From positions 558,001 through 622,000 of the forward strand of contig CAWAAT010000001.1 of assembly GCA_963780175.1 (NCBI GenBank): a stretch of DNA of 64,000 bases, given 5' to 3'. The notes below the pieces were generated by a model that saw only the letters and a list, made by a program, of their open reading frames with translations, made no database searches and was not told where the DNA came from. Origin of the DNA: Brooklawnia sp963780175 (lineage in GTDB: Bacteria; Actinomycetota; Actinomycetes; Propionibacteriales; Propionibacteriaceae). The position numbers and the translations under genes are program-made. Of the stretch, positions 60,303-64,000 are shown piece by piece. Each line of letters opens with the position of its first letter. The stretch's first letter is position 1.

Positions 60303-60728
60303 ATGGCGAATGCAAGCGTCAGCAAAGCAAGCACCCACTGGGAGGGCAATCTCTTCCAGGGCAAGGGCCAGACAAAGCTGGAGACCTCCGGTCTGGCCAC
60401 CTTCGACGTGAACTGGACCAAGCGTTCACAGGCCGCACAGGGCAACACCAACCCTGAGGAGTTGCTGGCGGCCGCCTACACGAGCTGTTTCAGCATGGCA
60501 CTGAGCAATGCGCTGTCCGAGGATGGCAACGTTCCCACGAGCCTCGACACCAACGCCGAAGTCACCTTCGTTCCGGGCCAGGGCATCACCGGCATCAAGG
60601 TCTTCGTCAAGGGGGACGTCCCGGGACTCGACGCGGAGGGCTTCAAAGCCAAGGCCGAGTGGGCGCGGGACAACTGCCCGGTGGGCCAGGCCCTCAAGGC
60701 CGTCCCCAAGGAACTCGTCGTCATCTGA
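60303..60728 (+). CDS. OsmC family peroxiredoxin
   Basis: A 141-aa protein. The reactive cysteines are Cys62 in YTSCFSMAL and Cys125 in ARDNCPVGQA. It reduces organic hydroperoxides. GAAGGAG precedes the ATG. Confidence 0.94.
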   Translation: MANASVSKASTHWEGNLFQGKGQTKLETSGLATFDVNWTKRSQAAQGNTNPEELLAAAYTSCFSMALSNALSEDGNVPTSLDTNAEVTFVPGQGITGIKVFVKGDVPGLDAEGFKAKAEWARDNCPVGQALKAVPKELVVI

Positions 60729-60738
60729 TCATCCAGCC

Positions 60739-60780
60739 AGCGACGGCCGCGTCCCGAGGGTTCGGGGCGCGGCCGTCGCT
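60739..60780 (+). terminator. Hairpin terminator after osmC
   Basis: A perfect 13-bp stem AGCGACGGCCGCG/CGCGGCCGTCGCT begins 10 bp beyond the stop. No T-tract. Confidence 0.75.
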
Positions 60781-60835
60781 GCGTGCTGGTGAGAGCACGT
60801 TTGTCATGGACGGTCTGGCGGACTTGAATGGGCCC

Positions 60836-61918
60836 ATGACCTCACTGAGCTCTCCGCTCGTCCTGCGACATGGACGCACCCTGCCCAACCGGCTGGTGCT
60901 GTCACCGCTGACCAACAAGCAGAGCCTTCCCGATGGGAGCCTCTCAGAGATGGAGCTCACCTGGCTGCTCGCCCGCGCCCGTGGTGGGTTCGGGCTCACG
61001 GTAACAGCGGCCGCGTTCGTGAATCCTGCCGGACGTGCGTGGGCGGGTCAGCTCGGAGTCTGCTCGGATGATCACCTGCCCGGACTTGAACGCCTGGCCC
61101 AGGGCGTCCTGGCCGCGGGTGGTGCTTCGGCTGTGCAGCTGCACCACGGCGGACTGCGTGCGGACGCTCTCGCCTCCGGTCTGCCGCTGGTCGCGCCGTG
61201 GGCGGACGCTGCCGTTGGTGCGCGGGCGTTGTCGTCTGCCGAGGTCGGGCAGGTCGTCGAGGACTTCGCAGACGCGGCCGTCCGTGTCGAGCGTGCCGGC
61301 CTCGACGGAGTCGAACTCCATGGCGCGCACGGCTATCTGCTGTGCCAGTTCCTGGACGCCGAACACAACACGCGCGAGGACGGGTACGGCGGCGACTACG
61401 CCGGTCGGACGCGCATCATCCATGACGTGATCGATGCCATTCGCGCCCGGACGGGAGAGGACTTCCAGGTGGGACTGCGCGTCTCGCCGGAGCGGTTCGG
61501 GGTCGACCCGGCAGAGATGGTGCAACTGACCGCCGACATGCTGGCGCGGGGCGACCTCGACTACATCGACCTGTCGCTCTGGGACGTCATGAAGCTGCCG
61601 GCTGGCGCCAAGGATGGTCCGCTGCTCATCGATCATTTCCTGGGGCTGCCGCGTCACGGAACTGCTCTCGGCGTCGCGGGTCGCATCGCGACCGCCGCGG
61701 ACGCACAAGCCGTCCTCTCCAAGGGTGCCGACCTGGCGTTCGTCGGCAAGGCGGCGATCGCCGACCACGACTTCGCTCACCACGCCCTGACGGACGTCGA
61801 CTATCAGGCCCCGGCCTTCCCCGTCACGAAGGACCACCTGCGAGCCCAATTCCTGGGCGAACCGTTCGTTGAGTACTTCTCGACCAACTGGCCCAAGCTG
61901 GTCAAGCACGGCGCCTGA
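60836..61918 (+). CDS. Old yellow enzyme-type NADH:flavin oxidoreductase
   Basis: About 360 aa. It is a TIM-barrel flavoenzyme with LVLSPLTNKQS near the start, QLHHGG for substrate binding, GVELHGAHGYLLCQFLDAEHN and R-EDGYGGDYAGRTRI. These match the OYE/YqjM-like group that reduces enone double bonds. An ATG 30 nt upstream is also in frame. Confidence 0.9.
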   Translation: MTSLSSPLVLRHGRTLPNRLVLSPLTNKQSLPDGSLSEMELTWLLARARGGFGLTVTAAAFVNPAGRAWAGQLGVCSDDHLPGLERLAQGVLAAGGASAVQLHHGGLRADALASGLPLVAPWADAAVGARALSSAEVGQVVEDFADAAVRVERAGLDGVELHGAHGYLLCQFLDAEHNTREDGYGGDYAGRTRIIHDVIDAIRARTGEDFQVGLRVSPERFGVDPAEMVQLTADMLARGDLDYIDLSLWDVMKLPAGAKDGPLLIDHFLGLPRHGTALGVAGRIATAADAQAVLSKGADLAFVGKAAIADHDFAHHALTDVDYQAPAFPVTKDHLRAQFLGEPFVEYFSTNWPKLVKHGA

Positions 61919-61950
61919 GCGGTGCGCGGCCAGCGAGGCGGATCCGTCCT

Positions 61951-63153
61951 GTGAGACCTCAGGCGGTGCGACACGTCGGCGATCGTGAACGCCGGTCGCG
62001 TCTGGCGGCGCGACACGCCCTGCACCCCCGGCACCGGGTCGCCAGCACCGTGGCAGCGACGCGCGCCATGACCGTCCTGCACGCCACCGAGGCGGCGAGC
62101 GTTCACCTGGCCGTGTGCGCGCGCACCGCGGGCGTCGGTTTGGACGACGTCGACCGCGCCCTCTATGTGGAGCGGTCGGTGGTCAAGCAGCTGGCCATGC
62201 GCAGGACACTGTTCGTCATGCCTCGCGATCTGTTGCCCGCTGCCCTGGGCAGTGCGTCGGCCCGGGTCGCGGCTGAACAACGGCGCGTCATCGTCCGTGA
62301 CGTCGAGGCCCACGGCGTCGCCGAGGACGGCGAGGCGTGGCTCGAGGCTGCGCGCGGGGCCGTGCTGGCCCGCCTCGCCGACTCGCCGCCGCTGACGGCG
62401 CGCGAACTGCGAGACAGTCTCGTCGAGCTCACCGGCACGATCATGTACTCACCAGAGAAAAGCTACGGCGGGGCCGTGCAGATGGCGCCCCGGGTGCTCA
62501 CCCTGCTCGGCGTCGAGGGTCTCATCGCCCGAGGCCCAAACCGCGGTCCCTGGCGTAGCAACAGGCCGACGTGGACGCTCATGACGGATTGGCTGGGCGA
62601 GGAGATCGCTCCCCTGACCTCCCAGCAGGGATACGCCGAGCTCGTGCGTCGCTGGTTGCGCACTTTCGGGCCGGGGACTGCAGACGACATCGCGTGGTGG
62701 CTGGGGTCGACGAGGACCGCCGTCCGGGCCGCGTTGGCAGCGGTTGATGCGGTCGAGGTATCGCTCGACAGGAACGCCGTCGGATGGCTGTTGCCCGACG
62801 ACGTCGACCCGATGGGCGACGTCGAGGCGTGGGCGGCGCTCCTGCCGACCCTCGACCCCACCACGATGGGCTGGCGCGGACGCGAGTTCTACCTGGACCC
62901 GATGCACAGCCCTTACCTTTTCGACACGAACGGCAACGCCGGCAACACTGCCTGGTGGGACGGTCAGATCGTCGGCACCTGGGTGCAGGACGACGCAAGA
63001 GTCCGTGTGGTGCTGGCGCCCGGGGTAAGCCTGGGGCGTGAGGCTATGTTCGCACTGGACGTCGAGGCCGCCCGGCTGACTGACTGGTTGGACGGGGTGC
63101 GCATCAGCAACGTCTACGCCTCACAGCTGATGAAGCGTCAGCCCCTCCCCTGA
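61951..63153 (+). CDS. Winged-helix DNA-binding domain protein (AlkZ-like)
   Basis: A 400-aa protein of the HTH_42 family. ATRAMTVLHATEAASVHLAV, VKQLAMRRTLFVMP, then GPGTADDIAWWLGSTRTAVR and a NTAWWDGQIVGTW ending are the core segments. The family includes the interstrand-crosslink glycosylase AlkZ. The catalytic QxQ/QxD is not clear (GQIVGTW here), so activity is uncertain. GTG start with a weak ribosome site. Confidence 0.8.
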   Translation: MRPQAVRHVGDRERRSRLAARHALHPRHRVASTVAATRAMTVLHATEAASVHLAVCARTAGVGLDDVDRALYVERSVVKQLAMRRTLFVMPRDLLPAALGSASARVAAEQRRVIVRDVEAHGVAEDGEAWLEAARGAVLARLADSPPLTARELRDSLVELTGTIMYSPEKSYGGAVQMAPRVLTLLGVEGLIARGPNRGPWRSNRPTWTLMTDWLGEEIAPLTSQQGYAELVRRWLRTFGPGTADDIAWWLGSTRTAVRAALAAVDAVEVSLDRNAVGWLLPDDVDPMGDVEAWAALLPTLDPTTMGWRGREFYLDPMHSPYLFDTNGNAGNTAWWDGQIVGTWVQDDARVRVVLAPGVSLGREAMFALDVEAARLTDWLDGVRISNVYASQLMKRQPLP

Positions 63154-63170
63154 CCGGGATACGGCCAGAG

Positions 63171-63998
63171 TCACGGCAGCTTGTCCGCCAGTCTGCTGAT
63201 GACGTCGTTGACAACCTCGGGCGTCAACACCGGCTCGGCGTCCGGTGTGATGAGGACCTCGTCGATCTGGATCGCCATGAGCACCGCACCGTCGCGCACC
63301 AGCACCCAGCGAGTGTCGCGACGTGCGCCGCCGGAGTCGACACTGGAACTCCGCTCGGCGTAGCGATCATCCCCCACGGGCTGGACGGCGAGTTCGTCCC
63401 GCCGACCGATCTCCCAGTCACCACCCGGGAGGTTCTTGGTCAGGCAGCTCGTCAGCCCGTCGCGCAGAGTGGTGAAGGTTGCCGCGGTCTGGCCGGGCTC
63501 GTCGGCAACAAGGAACTGCTGAACTACCACCATGTTGGCGAATTCGTCGGGGGTCGCCCGGTGAAGCTGGCTGAACGCCTGCCACTGCAGCCCTTCGGCC
63601 GCAGCGACGGCCGTCTCACCAGCGCTCGGGCACATCGCGATTGTGGGGATGAGGTCGCGTTGATCGGTCGGGATCACCCCCGGTACCCCGCCCGGCCAGG
63701 ACAAGAAGCCCTCCCACAGACTCCAATCCGCCCCGAGGTCCGCCGGAGTGGCAAGGTAGCCGGCGAGTGCGTCCACCGTCGGGACGACAGGCGCACCAGT
63801 CGTGGGGGCGCCCGTTCCCTGCCCGGGGCTGGTGGTGCCATCGGTCGGTACCGACGTGCCGGACGTCGAACCGGTGGGCGTCCTTGACGTGGGTGCGCTG
63901 GGCGGCGCGGTGGTCGGTGTGCTCTCACCTCCAGCACCGCAGCCGGCGAGCAATGCTGCTGTCACGACAGAGCCGAGCAGACGGACCAATCGGGCCAT
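63171..63998 (-). CDS. Lipoprotein with Ser/Thr/Pro-rich linker, unknown function
   Basis: A 275-aa protein. The lipobox LLAGC (Cys20) is followed by a Thr/Ser/Pro-rich linker (to about 70). A folded domain then contains two cysteines (in AMCPSAGE and TSCLTKN). The organisation resembles mycobacterial PknH-type sensor-domain lipoproteins, but I do not assign it. The ATG is two bases from the window edge, so upstream context is not visible. Confidence 0.75.
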   Translation of the reverse strand: MARLVRLLGSVVTAALLAGCGAGGESTPTTAPPSAPTSRTPTGSTSGTSVPTDGTTSPGQGTGAPTTGAPVVPTVDALAGYLATPADLGADWSLWEGFLSWPGGVPGVIPTDQRDLIPTIAMCPSAGETAVAAAEGLQWQAFSQLHRATPDEFANMVVVQQFLVADEPGQTAATFTTLRDGLTSCLTKNLPGGDWEIGRRDELAVQPVGDDRYAERSSSVDSGGARRDTRWVLVRDGAVLMAIQIDEVLITPDAEPVLTPEVVNDVISRLADKLP

Positions 63999-64000
63999 GT

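Overview
The window is high-GC DNA from an actinobacterium. The best fit is a Propionibacteriaceae-like genome, inferred from gene content rather than any species-level marker. Three things support this: an ssrA tag ending in TDFALAA, the block prfB-ftsE-ftsX-smpB-ssrA, and the block DUF3052-aceE-(PucR-type fasR)-fabD-fabH-acpP-fabF with DUF3145 nearby. Both blocks are arrangements I know from mycobacteria and streptomycetes. Two tRNA genes and one tmRNA are present. I see no rRNA, CRISPR array, intact insertion sequence or prophage.

1-30.6 kb is compact core genome. It starts with a clipped YqgE/AlgH gene, tmRNA with its terminator, smpB, and the division operon ftsE-ftsX-M23 hydrolase. Next come prfB, a YqeY protein, tRNA-Val and an hsp20 gene behind two HspR-type HAIR operators. 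Then follow an ABC exporter, DUF3052, aceE, a PfkB-family sugar kinase and the regulator plus fatty-acid synthase genes fasR-fabD-fabH-acpP-fabF. An LCP cell-wall ligase, a MauE/thioredoxin-like membrane protein, DUF3145, an S9 peptidase and the MoxR-DUF58-VWA-VWA-YggS operon complete the block, with a divergent membrane protein and a HAD phosphatase.

30.6-49 kb is a looser accessory region. Intact modules are a serine hydrolase, an unlinked AccD/AccA-like carboxyltransferase pair, an RHH-Doc toxin-antitoxin pair, HNH and GNAT genes, and DUF2207-LemA. There is also a probable copper module (response regulator, histidine kinase, Met-rich DUF6803-like protein, CueP), ArsC, a His-rich DMT transporter, an aminotransferase, DUF2200 and a phosphoglycerate-mutase-like phosphatase. 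Between them lie decayed genes: a LacI regulator reduced to its two ends, a DUF4143 ATPase interrupted by an amber codon, a HicB/VapC remnant, the tail of an ArsR regulator, and the last two helices of a heliorhodopsin with frame lesions.

49-64 kb carries a membrane-anchored molybdopterin oxidoreductase and a flavodoxin. The trp genes trpD-trpC-trpF follow, with trpD fused to an Lrp-type ligand-binding domain and broken by a one-base frameshift. The rest is AhpD-like, SDR, PhnB-like, hemolysin III, an ABC-2 exporter, a truncated ArfB, OsmC, an old yellow enzyme, an AlkZ-like winged-helix protein and a lipoprotein.

The most unusual items are the heliorhodopsin relic, the Lrp-TrpD fusion with its frameshift, the copper-type signalling module and the compact carboxyltransferase pair. 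I did not find a large undescribed system. The novelty lies mainly in gene decay and in local gene combinations.
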